Origin: Streptomyces sp. SKN60
GTDB lineage: Bacteria; Actinomycetota; Actinomycetes; Streptomycetales; Streptomycetaceae
Direction: 5' to 3'
DNA length: 64,000 nt
NCBI RefSeq assembly: GCF_026236535.1
Contig: NZ_JAHTMW010000014.1
Coordinates: 1-64,000 of the forward strand
Shown: positions 1 through 8,902 of the stretch, one piece after another
Numbering within the stretch: the first letter of the stretch is position 1
Layout: each line of letters opens with the position of its first letter
Notes under the pieces: model-generated
What the model was told of the DNA's origin: nothing
What the model saw: only the letters and a program-made list of their open reading frames with translations
The model's database searches: none
Program-made: the position numbers and the translations under genes

Positions 1-88
1 GAGCGCGGAGGCCCTGGAGACCCACGCGAAGACGTTCGGTCCGGTCCTGGCCGACCTCGGCCATGCCGACCTGCGGCAGCCGGGTCGA
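1..88. other. Left edge, no confident gene
   Basis: These bases lie downstream of the immunity gene. The plus-strand frame beginning at base 2 has GC-rich third positions for about 26 codons (reading roughly SAEALETHAKTFGPVLADLG), as a real Streptomyces 3' end would. It then stays open opposite the immunity gene until about base 481, which a genuine gene would be unlikely to do. It may be the tail of a plus-strand gene or a frameshifted remnant. No terminator or RNA is visible. Confidence 0.3.
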
Positions 89-457
89 TCAGCCCGCGGG
101 CCTGATCCTGGCGAACTTCGCCGCCAGGACCGGGCCGAGATGCTCGACGATGTCGTGCCCCTCCTCGCCGGGATACGGCAGGTACTCGAGGAACGACGTC
201 ACGATGACCCCGTCGACCTCACGGATGCCGAGGCTGCTCTGCTCCTCCAGGAACCGGAGCACTTCGCGCCAGTCCGGAAGGTCGGACGCCGCCTCGTCAT
301 CGTGTGCGAGGAACGAGCGCATCGTCTCCTGGTACACGTCCCAGAAGAACATGTGCGGCAGCACACCGTGCTCGTTCTCGATGTGGTCGGAGAGCATCTC
401 CTCGAACTCGGGAATCCGAGCGGCGAGCTCCCTCACGAGCTGTTCGTCCCGTCCCAT
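89..457 (-). CDS. Putative immunity protein of the RHS toxin
   Basis: This gene encodes 122 residues, acidic and with no signal peptide, so the product should stay in the cytoplasm. The ATG at 457 shares its A with the TGA of the RHS toxin gene (TGATG), a one-base overlap that implies translational coupling. Upstream in-frame starts would give an arginine-rich extension that only mirrors the toxin's frame, so the coupled ATG was chosen. The protein opens MGRDEQLVRELAARIPEF and looks mostly helical with many Glu/Asp. Small acidic proteins directly behind an RHS or other polymorphic toxin are by family precedent the cognate immunity factors that bind and neutralise the toxin domain. The immunity family could not be named with certainty; it resembles short acidic proteins of the DUF7674 type. 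Assignment as immunity rests on position, size and charge. Confidence 0.75.
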   Translation of the reverse strand: MGRDEQLVRELAARIPEFEEMLSDHIENEHGVLPHMFFWDVYQETMRSFLAHDDEAASDLPDWREVLRFLEEQSSLGIREVDGVIVTSFLEYLPYPGEEGHDIVEHLGPVLAAKFARIRPAG

Positions 458-3400
458 CAGCAGCTCGCCAGGACCGGGTAGTTCTGGAACCCCTCGTACC
501 GCCCGGCCAGGGCGTCGTCGAACGCGGCGATCAGCGCCTCCGCGACCTCGACGTCTCGTGCGCTTCTCACGATCGGCTGCTTCTTTCCGCCCTTGGGCTT
601 CCACTCGGCACCGTCCGCCATGAAGTTCACCAGCGAGGCTCGCGCCTGGTGTCCCTTAGCGACGTGGTCCCTGTTCTCGACCTGGTCCCCGCCGAGGAAC
701 TCGTGGTTGGCCGCCGCCATGGCGGTGCCGTCACCCGTGCGGACGGGGTTTCCGATGCCCTTGTAGAGGCTGTTGATGATGTTCTGCAGCTTCGGGTGGT
801 CGACCTGGGGGATCGACGGAATGCCGTCGTTGTGGACGAGGAGTCCCGTGGTGCCTGCGACCACATAGTACGTGTGCAGGTCGGACACCGTCAGGTTGTA
901 GACGGGGGCGTCCGGGACGGTCCACCGCTCGACCGACGTGACCTGCACATGCGTGCCCGTGCCGGTCTGCAGCCACTGGCCGGAGTGCAGCTCGGTCGCT
1001 TCGACCCACGCCCGCAGCTCGGGCACCCAGAACGGGTGGTTGTCGGTCGCGGTGACCTGGGCCGTCTTCTGCCCAGCCGTGCCGGCCTTGCCGTCGAGGT
1101 CGATCGTGACCTTGACGAGGTGCTTGAGGCCGGTGCCCTTGATCTCCGCGGTCACCGTCTCGACCCGGGTCTCCCCGGTCTTCGGGTTGGTCGCGACGAC
1201 CTTGTCGCCGGTCTTGACCTGCTCGATGGCCTTGACGGAGCCGTCGGCCATCAGCACCTTCGTGCCGGGGACGAAGCTGTTTCCGCCGCGAGTCGGGCAG
1301 GCAGCGCCGCCCCCGTCACCGGCCCTGCCGGAGCCGCCGCCGCCGCTCGAGCCGCCGTTGCTGCGGGAGGAGCCGCCGGACTTGCCGCCGCCTCCGTCCC
1401 CGGAGCTCTTGCCTCCGCCGCCGGAGCTCTTGCCTCCGCCGGAGCTCTTACCGCCTCCGCCGGAGTGGGAGGAGGACTTGGGCGCGGACTTGGCCTGGGC
1501 CTGCTTGTGGACGGGGTTGCCCGTCTTCCGCTTCGCGGCGGCCGCCGCGTCGGCCTTTCTCTTGGCGGCTTCGGCCGCCTTCTTCTTGGCTCTTTGCGCG
1601 GCCTCCTTCTTGGCCTTCTCGATGGCCAGCTTCTTGGCTCTCAAGGCTGCCGCTTCGGCGGCCTTGGCGGCCTTGAGGACGGCCTCGGCGGCACGCTTGG
1701 CGGCCTTGAACGCCTTGATGGCGCCGATGGTGCGGTTGACCGCCTTGATGACCGACGGGATCTTGCCGAGCTTCGTCCATGGAATGGCGTCGACCACGAT
1801 GCTGACGCAGGACCACATGTCGCCGCCGAAGCAGGCGATGGCGTCGTTGATGCCGATGAAGTCCTTCAGCGTCTCCCACGCCACGGCCAGGATCACCGAG
1901 GTCAGGGACTTGCCCATGGTGGACTGCGCCTGCGCGACCTGCGCGGCCGACAGACCCGCGCCGGCGAGGGCCGCGGCCTTCTCCGAGGCGGTCAGGCTGA
2001 TCGCGAGACCGGTCGGGTCGGAGTACGTGACCGGGTTGTTCTGCGCGTACGCGTAGCCGTTGGCCTGCAGTGGGTCGTTCAGGTCGAGCATCGGGTCGGC
2101 GGACAGGAAGCGTCCGACCACCGGGTCGTAGAGACGCGCGCCGAGCGGCTGGTAGCCGGAGGCGTCGTCCCTGGTCGCGCCGAGGAATCCCTTGTGGTTC
2201 TGCAGGTTGGCATCGGCGATGCCGCGCTCGTTGCCGAAGGGGTCCTGCTTGCGGATGCGTACCGACATGCCGCCGTAGAGGGCGACCTCCGCGTACGCGC
2301 TGCCCTGGTGGTCCGCGGTCTGGGCGACCAGGGTCTCCGAACCGGTGCCGTAGGCGTAGCGCATGACCGCGCCGCCGGGGGCGGCGTACGTGCGCTGGGT
2401 GTTGACCAGGACACCACCCTGCTGGACGGTGACCTCGGCCTCTCCCAGATGCAGCGTGGCCTGCTTGCCCTTGACGGTCAGCAGGCGGCTGCCGTCGGGG
2501 CCGTAGATGTGACGGGTGTCGTTCTGCGGCAGCCACTGCTGGGCGGCCTGGGCCGCGTCGCAGGTGGCGAGCACGATCGCGGTGCCGTTGACGTTCGCCG
2601 CGCCCTGCACCGCGAGGCACAGGCCGGAGGCGACATGGGTCAGCTGACCGGAGGCGTTGCGCTTCAGTTCCTGTGCGGCGGAGCCGTCGCACTTCTGGAT
2701 CTGGACGGCCGCCCCGGCCGTGTTGGCGGCGGGCTGGAGACACCAGGCGTCGTTCACCGAGAGCGCGCCCCGGTCGGGATCCGTCTGCGGTGCCGTCGCC
2801 GTGCCCGGAGTGGGCGTGAACTTGAAGTTCTGGGCCGTCGACGCGTTGCAGGCGTAGAGCTGGATCGGCTGGCCGGCCGCGCCCAGACCCGACTTCAGGT
2901 CGAGGCACTTCTGGCCGAGACCCACGTACGGGGTCTTGCCGCCCGTGCCGGCACCGGTGATCCGGTCGACCTGACCGTCATAGGTCCAGGTCAGGTCCTG
3001 CTTGTCACCGTTCTCGATGGAGGTGACCGACTTGGTCTCACCGGTCAGCTCGTACAGACGCTGTGCCTCCGCCTTGACCTGCGCACCAGCGGGGCTGGTG
3101 TAGGTCTTCGACACCTTGGTCAGCGTGTGCGGCTGGCTGCCGTCCGCCTTGCCGTAGGCGTAGGTGCTGGTGGCGTCCTTGGCGGTGTTGCCGGAGAGGT
3201 CCTTCTCGGTCAGCTTGGTGCGGTTGCCGAGGAGGTCGTACTCGTACTCCTGCCAGTAGCCGGAGGCGTCCGCGCCGGCGGCGACGTTGAGCGTGCCGTC
3301 GGCGTTCTTCGGGGTGGTGCAGTTCTGCGTCGCCGGGTCCTTGGAGGTCCAGGCGGACTTCAGCTGGCCCATCGGGTCGTAGACGAAGCACTGACGCTCC

Positions 3401-6400
3401 TCGATCCCGACGGACTTCTCCTGGATCGAGGTGACGTTGCCGGCCGGGTCGTAGGTGTACGCCCGGTTGGAGACCAGGTTGCCGCCGACGACGGAGTTGT
3501 CCGCGCTCGCGCCGGACTTCTCGCGGTAGACCGACTGCTCCTTGAGCTCGCCGGAGCCCTCGTCGTAGGCCTGCTGCGTCCAGACGCGGTACGGCTGGGC
3601 ACCGAGGGTCGACCGGAGGACCTGGCCGTACGCGTCGTAGACGGTCTCCGAGCCGTACCAGTCCTTGCCGGAGATCGAGAGCGGCTTGCCGTCCTTGTTG
3701 TAGCGGACGACCAGCTTCTCGGCGTCGAGCTTGCCGACCGCCGGAAGCTGCGCCTCGTCCAGCATGCCGGTGTCGGAGTACGTGTAGTCGTACCGGTAGT
3801 CCTTCTTCAGCCCCCACGTGTCGGCGATGGACTGCGGCAGGCTGAGCGTGGTCGAGGTCGGCTGGTAGTCCTTCGTGTAGCCGTCGACCTTCTGGGTGTA
3901 CGCCAGCGCGTCCGTGTAGCGGGTGGCGGTGGCGGGCATGCCCTTTCCGCCCGGCGCGGAGTCGTACGAGAACTCGGTGAGCAGAGTACCGGTGGAGCTG
4001 TCCAGACGCTGCTGGGTCGGCCGCGACAGCTCGTCGTAGCCGTTCCAGACCTTGATGCCGCGGGCGTTGGTGGACGTCAGGACACGGCCGCGGTGGTCGT
4101 ACTCGGTACGGGTCGTGCCCGTGTCCGGGTCGGTCGCCGTCTCCATACGGCCACGGTGGTCGTACGTCCAGGACCACGGGTGCGTCGGGTCGGCCGAGGC
4201 GGTCGCCTTCACCATCTGGCCGTGGGTGTCGTACTGGTAGCTCGTGGAGGTGAACCCGCCGGGCGCCGCCGGGTTGAAGGTGTCCGTGCGGGTGGTACGG
4301 CCCAGCGCGTCGGTCCAGACGCGGTAGGACGAGTCGCCCTGCGGCTGGACGATCTTCGACCAGTCCTCGCCGTACTCGTAGCGGACGGCCCGCTCCGGGT
4401 ACGCCCGGGAGCTGGACTCCTTGGTCGTCGGGTCCACGTACTTCATGTACGGGGTCTCCTGGAGCACACGGCCCAGACCGTCGTACGTGTAGCGCGTGAT
4501 GTTCGGGATCGCCGTGTCGGACAGCGGCGTGAACAGCTCGCCCGGCGTGGCCTCCTTGGTCAGGTACGCGTTGTTGGTCTGCCAGACCTCACCGGAGCTG
4601 TTGTACAGCGTGTCGGTGACGAGGTAGCCGGCGTCGTTGTCCGCCTCTTCGAGCGACTGGCGCTCACGGCCGAGGCCGTCGTAAAGCGTGACGGACGTCT
4701 CGATCCGGTCCTCGTAACCACGCGCATAGGTCGTGACGTACGGAGGCTTACGGATCTTGATGTTCTCGTCGGTCGGGTCCGTCTCCTCCGCAGGAATGGT
4801 GTAGACCGCACGGAAGTCCGGGATCGAGGACGGCGAAGGGGTGCGGCCCGGGCCCCAGGCCTCGGCGAGACGGCCCATCGGGTCGTAGACGGCTTCACTC
4901 ACCAGCCCGTTGGGGTCGGTGGTCTTGAGCGTGACCGAACGGCCCGGCTCAAGCTCCGAGATCTGGGTGTGGCCCAGGACGTTCGCCTCGGTGATCTTGA
5001 AGACCTGACCCGTCGGCGGGTCGAACGTGATCGACGAGGACTTCTGATCGGGGTCGGTCTCCCGGATCACACGGCCGATGGCGTCGAAACCGGTGGTGCC
5101 TTCCGTCTGGAAGCCGGTGCCGTCGCCCTTCAGCGACCACGACTCGGTCGCCAGGCCGCGGGTGGTGGAGCCGAGGGCCGTCCCGTAGGCGGTGCCGTCG
5201 TAAGCGGTACGGGAGCCGCCGCTCAGCGTGCTGAGATCGGCGAAGTTCGCGTTCGCGCAGGTCGTCGGCGACACGAGGACCTGCTTGGACAGACCGATGA
5301 GGTTCTTGCCCGTGTGGTGCAGGTACTCCAGCTTGGTGCAGGACTCGTCACCGGTCTTCCCGGTGTCACCGAGCGACTCCACCAGCGTCGGCAGCCCGTA
5401 CGTGTCCTCGTACGTCGTCGACGTCTTCACCGTGCGCACCGTGCGCGGGTCGTCCGTGTTCGTGCCGGACGACTTGGTGTACGCGATCTCCTCGGGTTCC
5501 GTGACCCGCCAGGCCCGCAGCGGGGTCAGGCCGTCGTCGCGGTCACGCTTGGCGAGTTCGGTGGCCTCGGGCTTGGTGATGGAGCGGGACAGCCAGTCGG
5601 TGTCGGCCTTCGTGGAGTCGAGGTAGGTGAGCTCCTCGGCGATCCGGCCGGCGAAGGGCTCGCGGTCCTTGGCGATCTCGGCGCCGGTGATGTCCGTGAC
5701 GGGCACCGTGTCGCCCATGCCCCGGAAGAAACGGGTCACGGCCTTGGAGCGCTGGCCGGGGGCGTCCGGGGTGCCTTCGACGACCGGGCCCGTGAGGACC
5801 GTGGTCTGCTCGAAGCCGGCGAACTGCGAGTACGTCCGGGTGGACTTCTTCGTGAACTCCGCCTCGGCGAGCTTCCAGGCCGGGCTCTTGAACTCGTACT
5901 CGGTCCTGGTGGCGAAGCTGCCGTCGATGTTGGGCAGTTCCTCGACGGTGTCCACGACGTACTTGTGGAACCAGTCGATGTCCTCGACCTCGGGGTCCGG
6001 GTTCCAGTACGACGGGTAGCAGAGCCGGCTGTTGGCCTTCAGGGCCGCCGTGTCCGTCTTCGTCGGGAGGTTCTGTCCGGTGGCGCAGTCGCCCTCGATC
6101 GGCTTGTAGCGGACGATGGTCTCGCCGCCGTACTCGTTGACGACGCGGACGATGCGCAGCCGGGAGAAGCCGGGGCGCTCCGGGTGGTACGCCTTGACGC
6201 GGTTCGGCATGTCCTCGGCGTTGGACTCGAACCGGACCGGGTTCAGCGTGACCTTCGCGTCGGTGGAGCCGTTGCGCGCGTAGCCGGTGCGCTGGACGGA
6301 CTCCAGCCACAGGGCCGTGTTGGGGCCGGTCTTCAGCGTGGCGAAGCTCTGCACGAGCTGGTAGTCGTCGACGACCTGGCGGGCGGTGGTGTCGGTGCGC

Positions 6401-8412
6401 CGCTGGGCCGAGGTCTGGATCTTGTCCAGGCGCTTGCGGGTCCAGAAGGACGGGCCGGCGTTCCAGCACTTCTTGCCGGCCTCACAGCGCAGGTCGGCCG
6501 GGGTGTCGAACCAGGGCCGGTACTGGCCGGGGTCCTTCGAGGTGAAGTTGGCCTCGGTGCAGGTGACGGTGCCGACGGTGTAGCAGCGCTCCGCGACGGT
6601 GAAGCCGACCCTGGCCGGGGCGGTCGCCGTGAAGATGTTGTCGCTGCGCTGGCCGTAGTAGATGTGGTCGAGCCAGCCGTCGCGGTCGTAGACGACCGGA
6701 GCCTTGAAGTTGAAGTTGCGGGCGTAGTAGTTCTGGTCCTTCTTCCACCACAGCGACATGGCGTTGCCGTGGACGTCCTCGACGTAGTCGAGGCCCCAGC
6801 GCCAGCCCTGCGTGCACCAGGAGTTGGTCCAGTCGGTGGTCGTCGGACCCTTGTAGCAGTCCTCGCCGCTGTGGTTGCCGTAGACCGGGACGGTGAGCAC
6901 CGAGTCGGTGGTCGGGTCGTCGGCGGCGGTGCCGTGGTCGGACCAGCCCGGGAGCTTGTTCTTGCCGAAGTGGTACTTGGTGCCGTCCTTGGTGGTGACG
7001 ACCCAGTACTCACCGTCCTTGGCGCCGTTGCCGGTGGCCTCGCCCTTGATCACCTGCACGGTGGAGCCGTCGCCGTTGGCGGTGAACCACTTGGCCTTGG
7101 TGGCGTCCCACACCAGCTCGGTGGTCATGCCGCCGAGCGAGAGGGTGGCGTTCTCGGAGCCCCAGCACAGGTCCGCGGTGCGGTGCGTGGAGTTGTTGGA
7201 GCCGGCCTTCTTGGAGTCCTGGCGGCAGTTGGCGTACGTACGGGTGATGGAACCCGCGTTGTAGTCCCAGCCGTCGCCGATCCAGGAGGCCTGGTTGTTG
7301 GTCGACGAGGTGCGTCCGTCGACGGACTGCGAGGAGTACGCCAGGTTGACCTTCGGCATCAGACCGCCGGCGGTCTCCGGCACCTGGATGTCGTACGAGT
7401 AGGTGAACGCGCCCGAGGACGAGCCCGCCGACCAGGCACCCGAGGAGAGCAGCGGCGAGGCCGTGAAGTCACCGGACACCGACGAACCGGTGTCGAGGCC
7501 ACCGACGGCGGCGCCGCCGTTCGCGGCGACCGCGGGCTGGACGCCGTCCCGGTAGGAGGCCTTGGTCGCGTTGGAGGGGACGAAGCCCTCGCCGACGAGG
7601 CTGGAGACCGGGATGCTGCCGCTGAGGATCTTGCGCGTCTTGGCGCTCTTGGCCGCGGTGGACTTGGTGGGCGCGTCCTTGGCGGCCACCGTCTTCACCG
7701 AGCTGCGCAGCCGCTGGAAGTTCTTCTTGCCGTTCTTGACGTCCTTGTCCGCGTCGGAGAACGACATCGGCTCCGTACCGCCGCCGTCGGCGCAGTCGCC
7801 GGTGGTCGGGGACGAGTAGACGCAATCGGGCAGCAGCATCAGACCGAAGCGGTCGGCGGCCTGCGGCCCGTACAGGTCGGCGAAGCCGGTGGTGTCGATG
7901 CTGATCGCCACTTCGGCGTTCGGATCGACCGTGGCCGGCGGGGTGAGCTTCATGACGATGCCGGAGACGCCCGCGTCCTGCGAGGTCGTCTGCGGGGCCA
8001 CGCCCACGGTCCAGTCACCGGCGAGCGCCGCCGGGTCCCCGCCCTCCGGCACGCCGATGGCGACCGGCAGGTTGTTGGTGACCGGCACGGTGGTGCCCGG
8101 CGTGCTGGTCCCGGAGAGCGTGGCGTTACCGGTGCCCGAGGTCCACGCCGCGGTGTTGGCGGGGGCGTACGGGTCGACCGGGACCTGCGGAGCCAGGGTG
8201 AGCGCCTTGTCCGCGGCCACGTCGCCCTCTGCCGTGGTGGCCGTCGGCAGGTCCGGCAGGTCGACCTGGGAGATCGACTCCTCACGGCTCATGCCCGGGC
8301 CGGGGACGGCGAGCGCCTGCCCGCCCAGGCTCGTCACCGTCAACGTCGAGGACAACAGAAGAACGATCGCCGCGCGGCTTCGCCGCCGGCGCCGTCGTTG
8401 TGACTCTGTCAT
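457..8412 (-). CDS. Secreted RHS polymorphic toxin with lectin, HINT and C-terminal toxin domain
   Basis: This is a 2651-residue secreted protein. The start ATG at 8412 follows GAGGA and opens an Arg-rich n-region and hydrophobic core typical of an exported protein. Domains in order: SpvB-like N-terminal region around residues 300-400; many YD repeats (YDxxGRxxxxT) from about 1050 to 2070; a ricin-type beta-trefoil lectin inserted at about 1825-1960 with Q-x-W/F signatures; the RHS core end near 2087-2137 (GARLYDPVVGRFLSADP); an Ala/Lys-rich stretch and a Ser/Gly/Lys linker; a HINT domain at about 2372-2528, beginning with Cys2372 and ending LLVHN; and a variable 123-residue tail. In this family the YD cage encloses the toxin, HINT releases it and the tail kills. 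The tail (about 2529-2651, with conserved-looking His residues in ANHEF and KGHQA) is not a toxin family I can name. The coupled downstream gene should be its immunity. Confidence 0.93.
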   Translation of the reverse strand: MTESQRRRRRRSRAAIVLLLSSTLTVTSLGGQALAVPGPGMSREESISQVDLPDLPTATTAEGDVAADKALTLAPQVPVDPYAPANTAAWTSGTGNATLSGTSTPGTTVPVTNNLPVAIGVPEGGDPAALAGDWTVGVAPQTTSQDAGVSGIVMKLTPPATVDPNAEVAISIDTTGFADLYGPQAADRFGLMLLPDCVYSSPTTGDCADGGGTEPMSFSDADKDVKNGKKNFQRLRSSVKTVAAKDAPTKSTAAKSAKTRKILSGSIPVSSLVGEGFVPSNATKASYRDGVQPAVAANGGAAVGGLDTGSSVSGDFTASPLLSSGAWSAGSSSGAFTYSYDIQVPETAGGLMPKVNLAYSSQSVDGRTSSTNNQASWIGDGWDYNAGSITRTYANCRQDSKKAGSNNSTHRTADLCWGSENATLSLGGMTTELVWDATKAKWFTANGDGSTVQVIKGEATGNGAKDGEYWVVTTKDGTKYHFGKNKLPGWSDHGTAADDPTTDSVLTVPVYGNHSGEDCYKGPTTTDWTNSWCTQGWRWGLDYVEDVHGNAMSLWWKKDQNYYARNFNFKAPVVYDRDGWLDHIYYGQRSDNIFTATAPARVGFTVAERCYTVGTVTCTEANFTSKDPGQYRPWFDTPADLRCEAGKKCWNAGPSFWTRKRLDKIQTSAQRRTDTTARQVVDDYQLVQSFATLKTGPNTALWLESVQRTGYARNGSTDAKVTLNPVRFESNAEDMPNRVKAYHPERPGFSRLRIVRVVNEYGGETIVRYKPIEGDCATGQNLPTKTDTAALKANSRLCYPSYWNPDPEVEDIDWFHKYVVDTVEELPNIDGSFATRTEYEFKSPAWKLAEAEFTKKSTRTYSQFAGFEQTTVLTGPVVEGTPDAPGQRSKAVTRFFRGMGDTVPVTDITGAEIAKDREPFAGRIAEELTYLDSTKADTDWLSRSITKPEATELAKRDRDDGLTPLRAWRVTEPEEIAYTKSSGTNTDDPRTVRTVKTSTTYEDTYGLPTLVESLGDTGKTGDESCTKLEYLHHTGKNLIGLSKQVLVSPTTCANANFADLSTLSGGSRTAYDGTAYGTALGSTTRGLATESWSLKGDGTGFQTEGTTGFDAIGRVIRETDPDQKSSSITFDPPTGQVFKITEANVLGHTQISELEPGRSVTLKTTDPNGLVSEAVYDPMGRLAEAWGPGRTPSPSSIPDFRAVYTIPAEETDPTDENIKIRKPPYVTTYARGYEDRIETSVTLYDGLGRERQSLEEADNDAGYLVTDTLYNSSGEVWQTNNAYLTKEATPGELFTPLSDTAIPNITRYTYDGLGRVLQETPYMKYVDPTTKESSSRAYPERAVRYEYGEDWSKIVQPQGDSSYRVWTDALGRTTRTDTFNPAAPGGFTSTSYQYDTHGQMVKATASADPTHPWSWTYDHRGRMETATDPDTGTTRTEYDHRGRVLTSTNARGIKVWNGYDELSRPTQQRLDSSTGTLLTEFSYDSAPGGKGMPATATRYTDALAYTQKVDGYTKDYQPTSTTLSLPQSIADTWGLKKDYRYDYTYSDTGMLDEAQLPAVGKLDAEKLVVRYNKDGKPLSISGKDWYGSETVYDAYGQVLRSTLGAQPYRVWTQQAYDEGSGELKEQSVYREKSGASADNSVVGGNLVSNRAYTYDPAGNVTSIQEKSVGIEERQCFVYDPMGQLKSAWTSKDPATQNCTTPKNADGTLNVAAGADASGYWQEYEYDLLGNRTKLTEKDLSGNTAKDATSTYAYGKADGSQPHTLTKVSKTYTSPAGAQVKAEAQRLYELTGETKSVTSIENGDKQDLTWTYDGQVDRITGAGTGGKTPYVGLGQKCLDLKSGLGAAGQPIQLYACNASTAQNFKFTPTPGTATAPQTDPDRGALSVNDAWCLQPAANTAGAAVQIQKCDGSAAQELKRNASGQLTHVASGLCLAVQGAANVNGTAIVLATCDAAQAAQQWLPQNDTRHIYGPDGSRLLTVKGKQATLHLGEAEVTVQQGGVLVNTQRTYAAPGGAVMRYAYGTGSETLVAQTADHQGSAYAEVALYGGMSVRIRKQDPFGNERGIADANLQNHKGFLGATRDDASGYQPLGARLYDPVVGRFLSADPMLDLNDPLQANGYAYAQNNPVTYSDPTGLAISLTASEKAAALAGAGLSAAQVAQAQSTMGKSLTSVILAVAWETLKDFIGINDAIACFGGDMWSCVSIVVDAIPWTKLGKIPSVIKAVNRTIGAIKAFKAAKRAAEAVLKAAKAAEAAALRAKKLAIEKAKKEAAQRAKKKAAEAAKRKADAAAAAKRKTGNPVHKQAQAKSAPKSSSHSGGGGKSSGGGKSSGGGGKSSGDGGGGKSGGSSRSNGGSSGGGGSGRAGDGGGAACPTRGGNSFVPGTKVLMADGSVKAIEQVKTGDKVVATNPKTGETRVETVTAEIKGTGLKHLVKVTIDLDGKAGTAGQKTAQVTATDNHPFWVPELRAWVEATELHSGQWLQTGTGTHVQVTSVERWTVPDAPVYNLTVSDLHTYYVVAGTTGLLVHNDGIPSIPQVDHPKLQNIINSLYKGIGNPVRTGDGTAMAAANHEFLGGDQVENRDHVAKGHQARASLVNFMADGAEWKPKGGKKQPIVRSARDVEVAEALIAAFDDALAGRYEGFQNYPVLASC

Positions 8413-8442
8413 GGCTGGGCGTCCTCGCCCCAGCCATGACAG
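8406..8442 (-). repeat. Perfect 14-bp inverted repeat enclosing RBS and start codon of the RHS gene
   Basis: CTGTCATGGCTGGG at 8406-8419 pairs perfectly with CCCAGCCATGACAG at 8429-8442, leaving a 9-base loop. On the RHS mRNA the loop is GCGAGGACG, which holds the ribosome-binding GAGGA, and the 3' arm contains the ATG. A folded transcript would lock the start codon in a G/C-rich stem while presenting the Shine-Dalgarno in the loop. The palindrome could also be a protein operator. The pairing is seen directly; the regulatory role is inferred. Confidence 0.8.
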
Positions 8443-8902
8443 CGGACCTGAAGCACGCATACGCGTCGACTCCCACCCTGGCAATTCAGACAACGGACGA
8501 GGTGCGAAAACACCAAAGAGCACACGCCTGACCAGGCGTGTGCGTGCGCACTCTCTGTCATGTCCGGAGCGGATTTCAAGATCGGTCCGAGTCCCGGAAG
8601 GAGATGCGAGTGATCTGCGTCACAGGGCGAAATGGATCATTCCGTTTCACCGACGCCCAATCAGAGAGATGGGGCCTTTCCGCCGATCAGGGCCAATGCA
8701 GCCCCATGAAAGCCCTAAACCAGACCCAGTTGACGCCGCGTCGCATCGGTTCCACCTTCGCGTAACGGATTCATAAAACCTTCATACATGGACGCCGCCC
8801 TTCGCATGTGTGACCGTGTGCGCGCCTTCTGCCCCGCGGCCTGCCGACCGGGGCTGTCTGTGCTGTCCTCAATCCGCCTGGTTCCCACGGGAGTAGACCG
8901 CC
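8413..8902. promoter_or_regulatory. Divergent intergenic region between RHS gene and DNRLRE/FG-GAP gene
   Basis: This 490-base region serves two divergent secreted-protein genes. Besides the start-codon palindrome it holds a second strong inverted repeat: GCACACGCCT at 8520-8529 and AGGCGTGTGC at 8534-8543, with a 4-base loop. An AT-rich patch at 8763-8790 carries TTCATA twice exactly 11 bases apart (8770-8775 and 8781-8786), a phasing reminiscent of PHO-box direct repeats, though the match to the GTTCACC consensus is loose. TTGACG at 8730 could be a -35 element but no good -10 is evident. No convincing gene is present. Confidence 0.5.

Noticed and set aside
304..8403. Very long plus-strand open frame opposite the RHS gene
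   Set aside because: It is antisense to the RHS coding sequence, repetitive in Arg, Val, Gly and Leu, and has no domain; a shadow of high-GC codon bias.
8436..8530. Plus-strand ATG frame of 31 codons within the start-codon palindrome
   Set aside because: The ATG exists only because the palindrome mirrors the RHS start; there is no ribosome site and no coding bias.
8610..8765. Small plus-strand frame after GGAAGGAG in the RHS upstream region
   Set aside because: The ribosome-site match is good but the 51 codons have low GC at third positions and no recognisable protein features.
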